From an uncultured Clostridia bacterium (GTDB taxonomy: Bacteria > Bacillota > Clostridia > Christensenellales > Aristaeellaceae): 64,000 nt of DNA. The notes below the pieces were generated by a model, which worked only from the letters and a program-made list of their open reading frames with translations, had not been told where the DNA came from and did not search any database. Below, one piece after another: positions 51,100-59,191 of the stretch; within the stretch, counting starts at the first letter, position 1; each line of letters starts with the position of its first letter. Made by a program: the position numbers and the translations under genes. The stretch spans positions 97,878 to 161,877 of the forward strand of contig CAKULG010000004.1 in NCBI GenBank assembly GCA_934667105.1. The letters are read 5' to 3'.

Positions 51100-51128
51100 A
51101 TTATAGCGAAATAATGAGGTTTTGTAAA
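51100..51128 (-). promoter_or_regulatory. Predicted promoter of ileS leader
   Basis: Minus strand: TTTACA (51128-51123), 17 bases, TATAAT (51105-51100). No TG extension. The adjoining 51129-51215 stretch holds no gene I can support. Confidence 0.65.
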
Positions 51129-51215
51129 GGGGGAATTCTGGGAAAAACGCCGCGGCCTATCCGTTGAAAAAAGGAGGTAAGCGGTTCGTTATAAGCGCGT
51201 TTTCTGAAAAAACGA

Positions 51216-51800
51216 TTATTCCGCCGCCCGAATCACTCCCCAGGCTTCGCCCGCGTCGTTCAGGGCGTTTGCCTGTTCCACGCCCAGCTTTTGCAAAGCC
51301 GCCCGCCACCGGTCAATTTTATCCCCCTCGCCGTAAATCACGGGGAGAAACCCGGCGGAAAGATAGCTTTTTATGGCCGGAAGCCGCCAATCGTCGGTGG
51401 TGAGGTAAATAAGCCGGGGCTCGCGGGGGGCCAGCGCGCGCAGCGCCAGGGCCATCAGTCCGTTGCCCAGGCCCCGGCCGCGGTAATCCCGGTGCACGGA
51501 AACCATGTGAATTTCTCCCCTGCCCGAATCGGGATGATACACGGGAGTGATGGTGGCCGCGCGCCGCCCCGCTATATCCAGGAACAGCACGTCCCGCTCG
51601 GGAATCAGATCGGCGTGGCGCAAAATGGTGTTTTCAAAGGCTTCCATGCCCGCGTCGTCGGGAATAAGCCCGGCCCGGCAGCAATCCAGCCAGGGCTGCC
51701 GGTCCTGAGGCCCCTGATAAGAAACGACGGCGCAGCCGGCGGGCAGCGTAAACGGCGGCAGGGGCGCGCCGGGCAGGCGATACATTTTTAATTGCTCCAT
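51216..51800 (-). CDS. GNAT-family acetyltransferase
   Basis: 194 residues. The acetyl-CoA motif is VHRDYRGRGLGNGLM, followed by YLTTDDWRLPAIKSYLSAGF, a clear GNAT core; the N-terminal 60 residues are less conserved. ATG 51800 is chosen because AAAGGAG is 11 bases upstream. It follows the oxidoreductase by 16 bases and is probably co-transcribed with it. Substrate unknown; GNATs with this tail are often annotated as mycothiol-synthase-like, which I cannot confirm. Confidence 0.75.
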   Translation of the reverse strand: MEQLKMYRLPGAPLPPFTLPAGCAVVSYQGPQDRQPWLDCCRAGLIPDDAGMEAFENTILRHADLIPERDVLFLDIAGRRAATITPVYHPDSGRGEIHMVSVHRDYRGRGLGNGLMALALRALAPREPRLIYLTTDDWRLPAIKSYLSAGFLPVIYGEGDKIDRWRAALQKLGVEQANALNDAGEAWGVIRAAE

Positions 51801-51816
51801 GGGTACAAGGCTCCTT

Positions 51817-53073
51817 TCAGCGCTTTTCGCCGGCTTGCTTCTTTTCCCATTTTTCCCGCAGCCCGTCGTAGATTTCCCGGGGCACCTGAGGATTGCCCAG
51901 GGAATAGGAGGGCAGCAGCATCTCTCCCGCCGCCTGGGGATCCGTGCAGGCGGTATCCTGGCGAAAACGCTCCCGCTGAGCGGCGTCACGCAGATCAGGG
52001 ATTTCCTGGGGCGCGCCCCCCGCCAGCACCGAGCGATATCCCAGCAGCCCGGGCAGGAACATATCCAGCGCCTCGTAGACCGAGATGATATCCGCCGTCC
52101 GATCGCCCTGCAAATAATCGATAAAATTTTTCAGGCAGTAATAATCCGAGCCGCCGTGGCCGAAATGCCGGGCGATGGGCCAATCCTTATCCCGGGGGGA
52201 TACGCAGGAAACGTGGGGGAAATTTTCGCCCTCATAGTCATCCAGATTGCAATACAGCTTGCTCACATCTCCCGCTTCCCCGATTTCCCGCTGGCTTTCC
52301 ATCGCGCCCCGGGAGCCCAGCACGCTGTACCAGATGGAATTTTTCGCGCAGCCCGTGCCGTGCAGGCTTTTGATAACCGCGCCGCTTTCCAGCGTAATCA
52401 TTTCCACGGCGATAGGGCCGCCCAGCGCGCCCATGCGGGCGTGGCGGGCGTTATAGGGCAGTTCGAACCCCGTCACCCGCACCGGGCGCTGGCCGGTGAT
52501 GTGAATCAGGGGGCCGATGGAGTGGGTGCAGTAGAAATTGGCGTACATCAGATTGCGCCAATGAACTGGGTTGCCCTGGGTGATATCCGCCCAGATGCTT
52601 TCGCAATTGTGCAGATATTCCCCCTCGCCGTATTCGAAGGTTCCCAGCTTGCCCGCCTGGTAGAGCCGCCGCATCTCCCGGGGCGCGGGCATGAAGCAAT
52701 AATTTTCCGCGTAGGCGTAGACGCGCCCCGTGCGCTCCACCGCCTCGATAAGCGCTGCCGCCTCCTTCATATTCTGCGCCGGCAGCACCTCGCTGAGCAC
52801 ATGCCGTCCGCTTTCCAGGCAGCGAATGGCCATCGGCGCGTGTTCGGTGGCGTAATTGGCCAGCATCACCGCGTCCATATCATGGGCAAGAAATTGCTCA
52901 AAATCAGTATAATAGGCCACGTCCGGGTCGTTGATTTCCCGCTTGGCCCGCTCCAGGCCCTCCGCCCAGGAATCGCAGATGGCCACCAGCTGGCAGGCGG
53001 CGTATTTTTCGGAAAAATCAATCATCGTGCGCCCCCGGCCCACGCCCACCACGCCTAAACGAATGCGTCGCAT
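51817..53073 (-). CDS. Gfo/Idh/MocA-family oxidoreductase
   Basis: 418 residues. N-terminal Rossmann motif LGVVGVGRGR binds NAD(P). GRHVLSEVLPAQN and YAENYCFMPAPREMRRL are the family's central EKP-like and catalytic regions, with the usual EKP replaced by SEVLP. These enzymes oxidise or isomerise sugars and inositols, or act as glycosidases through an NAD-dependent mechanism. ATG 53073 is chosen with AAGGAGG eight bases upstream; a GTG six bases earlier is too close. It is divergent from the AraC regulator, which probably controls it. Confidence 0.82.
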   Translation of the reverse strand: MRRIRLGVVGVGRGRTMIDFSEKYAACQLVAICDSWAEGLERAKREINDPDVAYYTDFEQFLAHDMDAVMLANYATEHAPMAIRCLESGRHVLSEVLPAQNMKEAAALIEAVERTGRVYAYAENYCFMPAPREMRRLYQAGKLGTFEYGEGEYLHNCESIWADITQGNPVHWRNLMYANFYCTHSIGPLIHITGQRPVRVTGFELPYNARHARMGALGGPIAVEMITLESGAVIKSLHGTGCAKNSIWYSVLGSRGAMESQREIGEAGDVSKLYCNLDDYEGENFPHVSCVSPRDKDWPIARHFGHGGSDYYCLKNFIDYLQGDRTADIISVYEALDMFLPGLLGYRSVLAGGAPQEIPDLRDAAQRERFRQDTACTDPQAAGEMLLPSYSLGNPQVPREIYDGLREKWEKKQAGEKR

Positions 53074-53102
53074 CGGCACGCCCTCCTTTTCTTTGCGGCT
53101 TC

Positions 53103-53131
53103 AGTATAGCAGGAGAAAAGTAATCAAGCAA
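53103..53131 (-). promoter_or_regulatory. Predicted promoter of oxidoreductase-GNAT unit
   Basis: Minus strand: TTGCTT (53131-53126), 17 bases, TATACT (53108-53103) with extended -10 TGC. It faces the araC-type promoter 33 bases away. Confidence 0.6.
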
Positions 53132-53163
53132 TGGAAAAAATCTATAAATACATGGAAAAACGA

Positions 53164-53191
53164 TTGATTTCTAAGAAAACCGTGGTATACT
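53164..53191 (+). promoter_or_regulatory. Predicted promoter of the AraC-family regulator
   Basis: TTGATT (53164-53169), 16 bases, TATACT (53186-53191) with extended -10 TGG. Back-to-back with the oxidoreductase promoter. Confidence 0.55.
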
Positions 53192-53239
53192 TAACGAACA
53201 AACGCCCGAAAACATACCGGGTTCTTGCAAGGAGCGCCT

Positions 53240-54064
53240 ATGGAAAATATCTGCCGGTTCGTATCCTCCTTTGAAACCACGGACACCGTGAACACGCTGC
53301 ATTTCGTCTATGAAAATCACCCCGTCAGCAACGAGAAATTCGTCATTCAGGCGGCCTTTATGCTGTATCTGGTGGCGGCGGGGGAGGGGCGGTGCGTCAC
53401 GCCTGCGGGGGCCTGCGCCCTGGCCCCGGGGGATATTTTTTTCACTCTGGCGGCCCGGCCCTTCCGCATCGAGCATGGGGGCGATTTGCGCTATCTGTAT
53501 ATTTCCTTTGTGGGGCTGCGAGCGCAGAAGCTGCTGGACAGACTGGGCGTGGGGCCGGAGCGGTTTCATTTCCCGGGGTTTTCGTATTTGCTGCCCCTGT
53601 GGGAGGAGGCTGTGGCGGCGGAGGATCGGGCCTGCGACGATCTGCGCTCGGAAGGGGTGCTGCTCTACACCCTTTCCTGCCTGGGGGCCCGGCGGGCGGC
53701 GGAGGAGCCGCCGCGCAGCGAGGGCCTGGCGGCGCGAATGAAAAAATATCTGGACGATCATTACGCTGATTCTTCCCTGGACGCGGCGGCCCTGGGGACG
53801 GAATTTCAGTATAACCCCAAATATTGCGCCGCCGTATTCAAAAAGCATATGGGCATGGGCGTGAACGGATACCTGCGTATGATCCGCATCCAGCACGCCT
53901 GTGATTATATGAAGGGCGGCATCACACAGGTGGCCGACGTGGCTCGGCTGTGCGGTTTTGAGGATCCGCTGTATTTTTCCCGGGTGTTCCGCCGGGCGAC
54001 GGGCGCGCCGCCCAGCGCATATATAAAGGAAGAAACCCGCTCCAGGGGGGAGGGGAGGCCCTGA
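53240..54064 (+). CDS. AraC-family transcriptional regulator
   Basis: 274 residues. The N-terminal half is a cupin-like ligand-binding domain (LVAAGEGRCVTPAGACALAP). The C-terminal 100 residues hold two helix-turn-helix units: LDAAALGTEFQYNPKYCAAVFKKH and ITQVADVARLCGFEDPLYFSRVFRR, the second being the classic AraC signature. It likely senses a sugar-type ligand and controls the divergent oxidoreductase. ATG 53240 has CAAGGAG before it. The opp2 operon lies downstream but has its own promoter, so control of it is uncertain. Confidence 0.87.
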   Translation: MENICRFVSSFETTDTVNTLHFVYENHPVSNEKFVIQAAFMLYLVAAGEGRCVTPAGACALAPGDIFFTLAARPFRIEHGGDLRYLYISFVGLRAQKLLDRLGVGPERFHFPGFSYLLPLWEEAVAAEDRACDDLRSEGVLLYTLSCLGARRAAEEPPRSEGLAARMKKYLDDHYADSSLDAAALGTEFQYNPKYCAAVFKKHMGMGVNGYLRMIRIQHACDYMKGGITQVADVARLCGFEDPLYFSRVFRRATGAPPSAYIKEETRSRGEGRP

Positions 54065-54397
54065 GAAGAAAGGAAACGATGCGGGCGGGACGCGCCTCTA
54101 TGAAAGAAAAAATGAATTATCGCATTCGATAAATTGAAATTTTCGCCCTAAAAGCGGAAAAATCCAGCACAAAATGCAGGAAATAGAAAACGAAAAATTG
54201 TTTTTTTATTGTACACAGCGAAAAAAACTGTTTACGCATCCTGGAGAAGTATGCTATAATAACGCAAGCTTTATTCCAGATGTGATAAACGCCCTGGAAA
54301 AAAGCGAGGAAAGCCCGGCCCTCGGGCTCCGCCCCATCCGTATTATCCGCATCCCCCTGGGGCGCGATAATAAATATACCGAAAGGAAGCACCGACT
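54065..54397 (+). other. Intergenic region: opp2 promoter and 5' leader
   Basis: 333 bases without a gene. The first 160 are AT-rich with no clear terminator. A promoter is at 54231-54260. The roughly 130-base leader then contains a small hairpin GCCCG/CGGGC (about 54318-54332) and GAAAGGAAG just before the oppA2 start. I see no known riboswitch. Confidence 0.5.
54231..54260 (+). promoter_or_regulatory. Predicted promoter of opp2 operon
   Basis: TTTACG (54231-54236), 18 bases, TATAAT (54255-54260) with extended -10 TGC. Confidence 0.6.
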
Positions 54398-56524
54398 ATG
54401 AAAAAGACTCTGGCCAAGGTTCTCTCTCTTGTGCTGGCGCTGTGCCTGCTGTGCGGCTCCGCTCTCGCTGCCAACGATCAGCGCCCGGTGGACGTCGAGA
54501 ATTTCTATGCGGAATCTGAAGAGATCTACATGAACGTCCTCGGCGAATTCTACACCGAATATATGAAAGCTCTGGAAAATCCGGACGCTTCTGAAAAGCT
54601 CGCCATGATGGCGCTGGCGGAAGCGAAAATGCTGGAAAGCGGCATTTTCATTCCCCTGACCTCCAAGGGCGGCTACTACGCCATCTCCCGCGTGGCCCCC
54701 AAGACGGCCAACACCACCATGTGGGGCAACGACAGCGATCGTTTCCACAACGTGATCGTGGTGGATACCCCCATCAAGGCCGCCGAGCGCGACGAAATGA
54801 AGGCCAAGTGGCTGGAGCTGCGCGGCACCGGCACCTATGAAGCCTGGGCCAAGGAATACCTCACCGGCAAGGGCTACACCATCAGCGATACCTATGCCCT
54901 GGGCTATACTTCCGATCCCCAGACCTGGGATTCCCTGAACACCTACCGCGCCGCCGATTCCGAAGCCATCGTGAACACCTACGACGGGCTGATGGAATAC
55001 GACATGGAAAACGTGCAGCAGCCCGCCCTGGCGGAGAGCTACACCGTTTCCGAAGACGGCCTGAAGTACACCTTCACCATCCGCAAGGGCATTGTGTGGG
55101 TTGACAATCAGGGCCGCGAAGTGGCCAACCTGACCGCGGACGACTTCGTCGCCGGCATGCAGCATCTGCTGGACGCTAAGGGCGGCCTGGAGAGCCTGGT
55201 GGGCGCCGCTGGCGTCAACATCCTCAACGCGGACGAATACACCAGCGGCGAAATCACCGACTTCTCCGAAGTGGGCGTGAAGGCGCTGGATGATTACACC
55301 CTGGAATACACCCTGGCCGCTCCCTGCACCTACTTCCTGTCCATGCTGGGCTACAATCCCTTCGCGCCGCTGAGCCGCTCCTATTACACCTCTCAGGGCG
55401 GTAAGTTCGGCGAAGAATTCAGCGCTGAAGCGGAGGATTACCTCTACGGCAAGGATCCCGATCATATCGCCTACTGCGGCCCCTATGTGGTCACCAATCT
55501 GACCGCTGAGAACACCATCGTGTTCAAGGCCAACGAAAAGTATTGGAACGCCGAGAACATCGCCATCAAGAACCTCATCTGGAAGTTCAACGATGGTAAG
55601 GACGCCACCAAAGCCTACAACGACATGAAGGCGGGCGAAATCGCGGGCTGCAACCTGAATGCCTCCGCGCTGGAACTGGCCAAGGCCGACGGCATGTTCG
55701 ATGAATATGTCTATACCTCCGACACCGACGCTACCTCCTACATGGGCTTCGTGAACGTCAACCGTCATCAGTTCGTCAACTACAACGACGAAACCAAGGC
55801 GATCTCCACCATGACCGCCGAGGAAGCGGAGCGCGCCCACACCGCCCTGCAGAACGCGCATTTCCGCCGCGCGCTGGTGCTCTCTCTGGATCGCGGCACC
55901 TACAACGCTCAGTCCGCGGGCGAAGATCTGAAGAACGCCAGCCTGATCAACTCCTACACTCCCGGCAACTTCATGAGCCTGGAAAAGGATGTCACCGTTG
56001 AAATCAACGGCGTGGAGACCACCTTCGCCGCCGGCACCTGGTACGGCGAAATCATGCAGGCGCAGCTGAACGCCGACGAATCCACCATCAAGGTTTGGGA
56101 CGCCGAACGGGGCGAATCCTCCGGCTTTGACGGCTGGTACAACGTGGAAGCGGCCAAGGCCGAAATGGCCAAGGCTGTGGAAGAACTGGCTGCGGAAGGC
56201 CTTGTGATCGACAAGGATCATCCCATCAAGCTCGACCTGCCCTTCTACTCCGGCAGCACCATCTATGTGAACCGCAGCGAAGCCTTCAAGAACTCTGTCG
56301 AGGCCGCGCTGGATGGTCAGATCATCATCAACAAGGTTGCTTGCGAAACCGCCAAGGATTGGTACTATGCTGGCTACTATCCGGATAACGGCTACGAAAT
56401 GAACGCCGATATCATGGACGTCTCCGGCTGGGGCCCCGACTACGGCGATCCGCAGAGCTACCTGAACACCATGCTGCCCTACGGCGACGGCGATATGGTC
56501 AAGAGCCTGGGTCTGTTCGACTAA
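54398..56524 (+). CDS. Oligopeptide ABC transporter substrate-binding protein (OppA2), apparently circularly permuted
   Basis: 708 residues, family 5 solute-binding protein. Signal peptide MKKTLAKVLSLVLALCLLCG, cleavage near ALA/AND. The normal family start (YALGYTSDPQTWDSLNTY, then LAESYTVSEDGLKYTFTIRK) does not begin until about residue 165. Residues 50-120 instead resemble the C-terminal part of other OppA proteins: LAEAKMLESGIFIPL here, AEAEAYLIEHGYVLPF near the end of OppA1. The protein then stops soon after DYGDPQSYLN, where OppA1 continues for about 110 more residues. Codon use leans to TAC, AAC and GAC more than its neighbours, suggesting high expression. Alternative reading: a fusion of a partial and a truncated copy. 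Confidence 0.82.
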   Translation: MKKTLAKVLSLVLALCLLCGSALAANDQRPVDVENFYAESEEIYMNVLGEFYTEYMKALENPDASEKLAMMALAEAKMLESGIFIPLTSKGGYYAISRVAPKTANTTMWGNDSDRFHNVIVVDTPIKAAERDEMKAKWLELRGTGTYEAWAKEYLTGKGYTISDTYALGYTSDPQTWDSLNTYRAADSEAIVNTYDGLMEYDMENVQQPALAESYTVSEDGLKYTFTIRKGIVWVDNQGREVANLTADDFVAGMQHLLDAKGGLESLVGAAGVNILNADEYTSGEITDFSEVGVKALDDYTLEYTLAAPCTYFLSMLGYNPFAPLSRSYYTSQGGKFGEEFSAEAEDYLYGKDPDHIAYCGPYVVTNLTAENTIVFKANEKYWNAENIAIKNLIWKFNDGKDATKAYNDMKAGEIAGCNLNASALELAKADGMFDEYVYTSDTDATSYMGFVNVNRHQFVNYNDETKAISTMTAEEAERAHTALQNAHFRRALVLSLDRGTYNAQSAGEDLKNASLINSYTPGNFMSLEKDVTVEINGVETTFAAGTWYGEIMQAQLNADESTIKVWDAERGESSGFDGWYNVEAAKAEMAKAVEELAAEGLVIDKDHPIKLDLPFYSGSTIYVNRSEAFKNSVEAALDGQIIINKVACETAKDWYYAGYYPDNGYEMNADIMDVSGWGPDYGDPQSYLNTMLPYGDGDMVKSLGLFD

Positions 56525-56557
56525 TCCCGCCCAAGCGCAGCGTGCGCTAAAAATCAT

Positions 56558-56598
56558 GCGCGGTATGGGGATGGCGTAATGCCATCCCCATACCGTGC
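56558..56598 (+). other. Intercistronic hairpin between oppA2 and oppB2
   Basis: CGGTATGGGGATGGC (56561-56575) pairs perfectly over 15 bases with GCCATCCCCATACCG (56581-56595) around a five-base loop; three more pairs extend it to 56558-56598. No T-run. Same position, different sequence, as the hairpin after oppA1. Confidence 0.75.
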
Positions 56599-56624
56599 TA
56601 GATTGAGAGATGAGAGATGACATT

Positions 56625-58193
56625 ATGACGAAATATCTGTTAAAGCGTTTCCTGCATGGCCTGATTTCCGTCATCATTGTGGTGTGCATCGTCATGGTGC
56701 TCATCTATTCCTGCCTGGACAAAAATCTGGTTTTCGCCGCAGACGCGAATTACACCAAGCTGAACAGCAATCAGAAAACGGTGTATATGTATCGCAAGTG
56801 GCAGGATTACGGCTATCTGGATTATGTGACCTATGCCGATTACCTGCTGCAATTGAAAAAGGACGGCGTGATTGACGAGGAAGCCCGCAAGGAGGCCGTT
56901 TCCTTTGGCAAAAAGGCGGAGAACGATTCCGAGCTCGTCCAGCAGTACGTCTCTCAATTCCGGGAAACCTATGAGGCCAAGGGCTTTGAAATTGTTCGCC
57001 TGGACGCCGTGATGCAAACCCCCAAGAAATACGTCAAGGGCGGGCAGCAGCAGCTGTTCGCCTATAAGGCCCGGCCGCTGGCCAGCCGTCTGGTCAGCTA
57101 TCTTTCCGGCCTGATTTCGGTGGACAATATCCACTATGTGCAGGAAGAAATCGAGAACCGCGGCCTCACCTTCACCTGGCATGATCCCGTCTACGGCGGG
57201 AAATTTGCCCCCGCTCTGATGGGCAACGGCACGATGCATAAGTATCTGCTGTATTTTGACAACCAATTTCCCTTTATTCACCAGAATCTCGTCCAGATTA
57301 ATCTGGGCAAATCCTATTCGGTGAATATGGGCGTGGACGTGTTCACCACCATGACCTCGTCCCAGGGCTCCTATGTTCTTTCCCCCGTCACCTATCCCAC
57401 CGGCCTGCAGGAGGACAGCGCGGACGATCTGCACACCGCCACCTATATGGCTGGCACCCGCACTGCAAGCCTGGTGAATGAAAACCGCTTTGTGGATGAT
57501 TACACCAACGTAACCACAAAGAAGGGCGGCCTGTCCAAGATGGGCTATTCCTTTGTGATCGGCATTCTGGCCGTGGCGCTCGCCTATTTGCTGGGCGTGC
57601 CCTTGGGCATTACCATGGCCCGGCGGAAGGATAAGCTGGTGGATAAGATCGGCACGATCTACATCGTGTTCATTATCGCCGTGCCTTCCCTGGCCTATAT
57701 ATTCCTGTTCAAAGCCATCGGCTTTGGCATCGGCCTGCCCACCACCTTTAATGTGGATTCCTCAAGCAAGCTGATGTATATTCTGCCTATTGTATCCCTG
57801 GCGCTTCCCTCCGTGGCGAACCTGATGAAGTGGATTCGCCGCTACATGATCGATCAAATGAATTCCGATTATGTGAAGTTCGCCCGTTCGGGCGGCCTCA
57901 CCGAGCCGGAAATCTTCCGCAAGCATATTTTGAAAAACGCCATCATTCCCATCGTTCACGGCATCCCCGGCAGCGTGCTGGGGGCGCTCACCGGCGCGAT
58001 TATCACCGAGCGCGTGTATGTGGTGCCCGGCGCGGGCAACCTGCTCACCACCGCAATTAACACCTATGATAACGGCGTGATTGTAGGCGTGACCATGTTC
58101 TACGCCATGCTCTCCGTTATTTCCGTCATTCTGGGGGATATTCTCATGTCCATGGTGGATCCGAGAATCTCCTTTACGTCGAAAGCCAGGTGA
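56625..58193 (+). CDS. Oligopeptide ABC transporter permease OppB2, AmiC-like with large extracytoplasmic insertion
   Basis: 522 residues against 313 in OppB1. Helix 1 is about 10-33 (LISVIIVVCIVMVLIYSC). The next helix begins only near residue 325 (SFVIGILAVALAYLLGVPLG), so about 290 residues lie outside the membrane instead of the usual 70 or so. This layout recalls pneumococcal AmiC (about 500 residues). The EAA loop DYVKFARSGGLTEPEIFRKH and terminal DPRIS are normal. Start ATG 56625 (MTKYLLKR, like OppB1) is preferred to ATG 56610, which adds five residues. The inserted domain has no motif I recognise. Confidence 0.85.
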   Translation: MTKYLLKRFLHGLISVIIVVCIVMVLIYSCLDKNLVFAADANYTKLNSNQKTVYMYRKWQDYGYLDYVTYADYLLQLKKDGVIDEEARKEAVSFGKKAENDSELVQQYVSQFRETYEAKGFEIVRLDAVMQTPKKYVKGGQQQLFAYKARPLASRLVSYLSGLISVDNIHYVQEEIENRGLTFTWHDPVYGGKFAPALMGNGTMHKYLLYFDNQFPFIHQNLVQINLGKSYSVNMGVDVFTTMTSSQGSYVLSPVTYPTGLQEDSADDLHTATYMAGTRTASLVNENRFVDDYTNVTTKKGGLSKMGYSFVIGILAVALAYLLGVPLGITMARRKDKLVDKIGTIYIVFIIAVPSLAYIFLFKAIGFGIGLPTTFNVDSSSKLMYILPIVSLALPSVANLMKWIRRYMIDQMNSDYVKFARSGGLTEPEIFRKHILKNAIIPIVHGIPGSVLGALTGAIITERVYVVPGAGNLLTTAINTYDNGVIVGVTMFYAMLSVISVILGDILMSMVDPRISFTSKAR

Positions 58194-58199
58194 GATAAG

Positions 58200-59183
58200 A
58201 TGAAGAATGAAAACGCGATGGTTCCCGTGGATGAACTGAACCTGCCCGAAAGCGAGCTTTTCACCTGGGTGGATCACAACGATCTGGAATCCGAAAAGAT
58301 CACCGCGCCCCGGTATTCCTATTGGCGCAGCGTGTTCCGGGTGTTTTTCAAAAAGAAGATTAACATTGTGATTCTTGTGATTTTCGCCGTGATTCTGGCC
58401 TTTGCCTATATCTACCCCTCCTTCTCCAATTACGACCGGTTCCAGAACCTGATGGTGGAGGGCACGAAGCATCTTTCTCCCGCCGCCGCTATGGAGAAGC
58501 TGGGCTATAACATCCACTGGATCTTTGGCTCCGGCGCGGCCGGGCAATCCACCTTCGACGCGGTGTGGCACGGCTCCCGCATTTCCATTTCCATGGCCTT
58601 CGTCTGCGCCGTGATTAACATGACGGTGGGCATCGTCATCGGCGCCATTTGGGGCTTTTCCAAAAAGGTTGATATTGTGATGACGGAAATCTACAATATC
58701 ATCGGCAACGTGCCCTACATCCTGTTCATTTCCGTGCTGGTGCTGATTTTCTCCGCCGGATTCTGGACGATGGTCTTCGCGCTGACGATTACGGGATGGC
58801 TGGGCATCGCCTATTTTATCCGCACCCAGGTTATCATCATCCGCGACCGGGAATACAACTTGGCCTCCCGCTGCCTGGGCACGCCCATCCTGCGCATCGC
58901 CATGAAGAACATTCTGCCCTTCATGACCTCCGTGATCGTGACGCTGGCGGCCACCGAAATTCCCTCCTACATCTCCTATGAAGTGTTCCTTTCCTACATC
59001 GGCATGGGCATGAGCGACATGTCGCTGGGCAAGCTGATCTACGAAGCGGAAAACGCCATGCTGACCCCGGGCTGGCAGTTCGAATTCTGGACGCCGGTGG
59101 CCGTGGCCTCCATCATCACGGTGGTGCTGTATGTGGTGGGCCAGAACCTGGGCGATGCGTCCGACCCGAGAACCCATATGTGA
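58200..59183 (+). CDS. Oligopeptide ABC transporter permease OppC2
   Basis: 327 residues, ordinary OppC length and the only unmodified subunit of opp2. Helix 1 is about 55-73. FGSGAAGQSTFDAVWHGSRI is the FGTD-like signature with the canonical Asp replaced. The EAA loop is YNLASRCLGTPILRIAMKNI. Unlike OppC1 it has no SH3 insertion. It starts six bases after oppB2. Confidence 0.88.
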   Translation: MKNENAMVPVDELNLPESELFTWVDHNDLESEKITAPRYSYWRSVFRVFFKKKINIVILVIFAVILAFAYIYPSFSNYDRFQNLMVEGTKHLSPAAAMEKLGYNIHWIFGSGAAGQSTFDAVWHGSRISISMAFVCAVINMTVGIVIGAIWGFSKKVDIVMTEIYNIIGNVPYILFISVLVLIFSAGFWTMVFALTITGWLGIAYFIRTQVIIIRDREYNLASRCLGTPILRIAMKNILPFMTSVIVTLAATEIPSYISYEVFLSYIGMGMSDMSLGKLIYEAENAMLTPGWQFEFWTPVAVASIITVVLYVVGQNLGDASDPRTHM

Positions 59184-59191
59184 GGTGCGGC

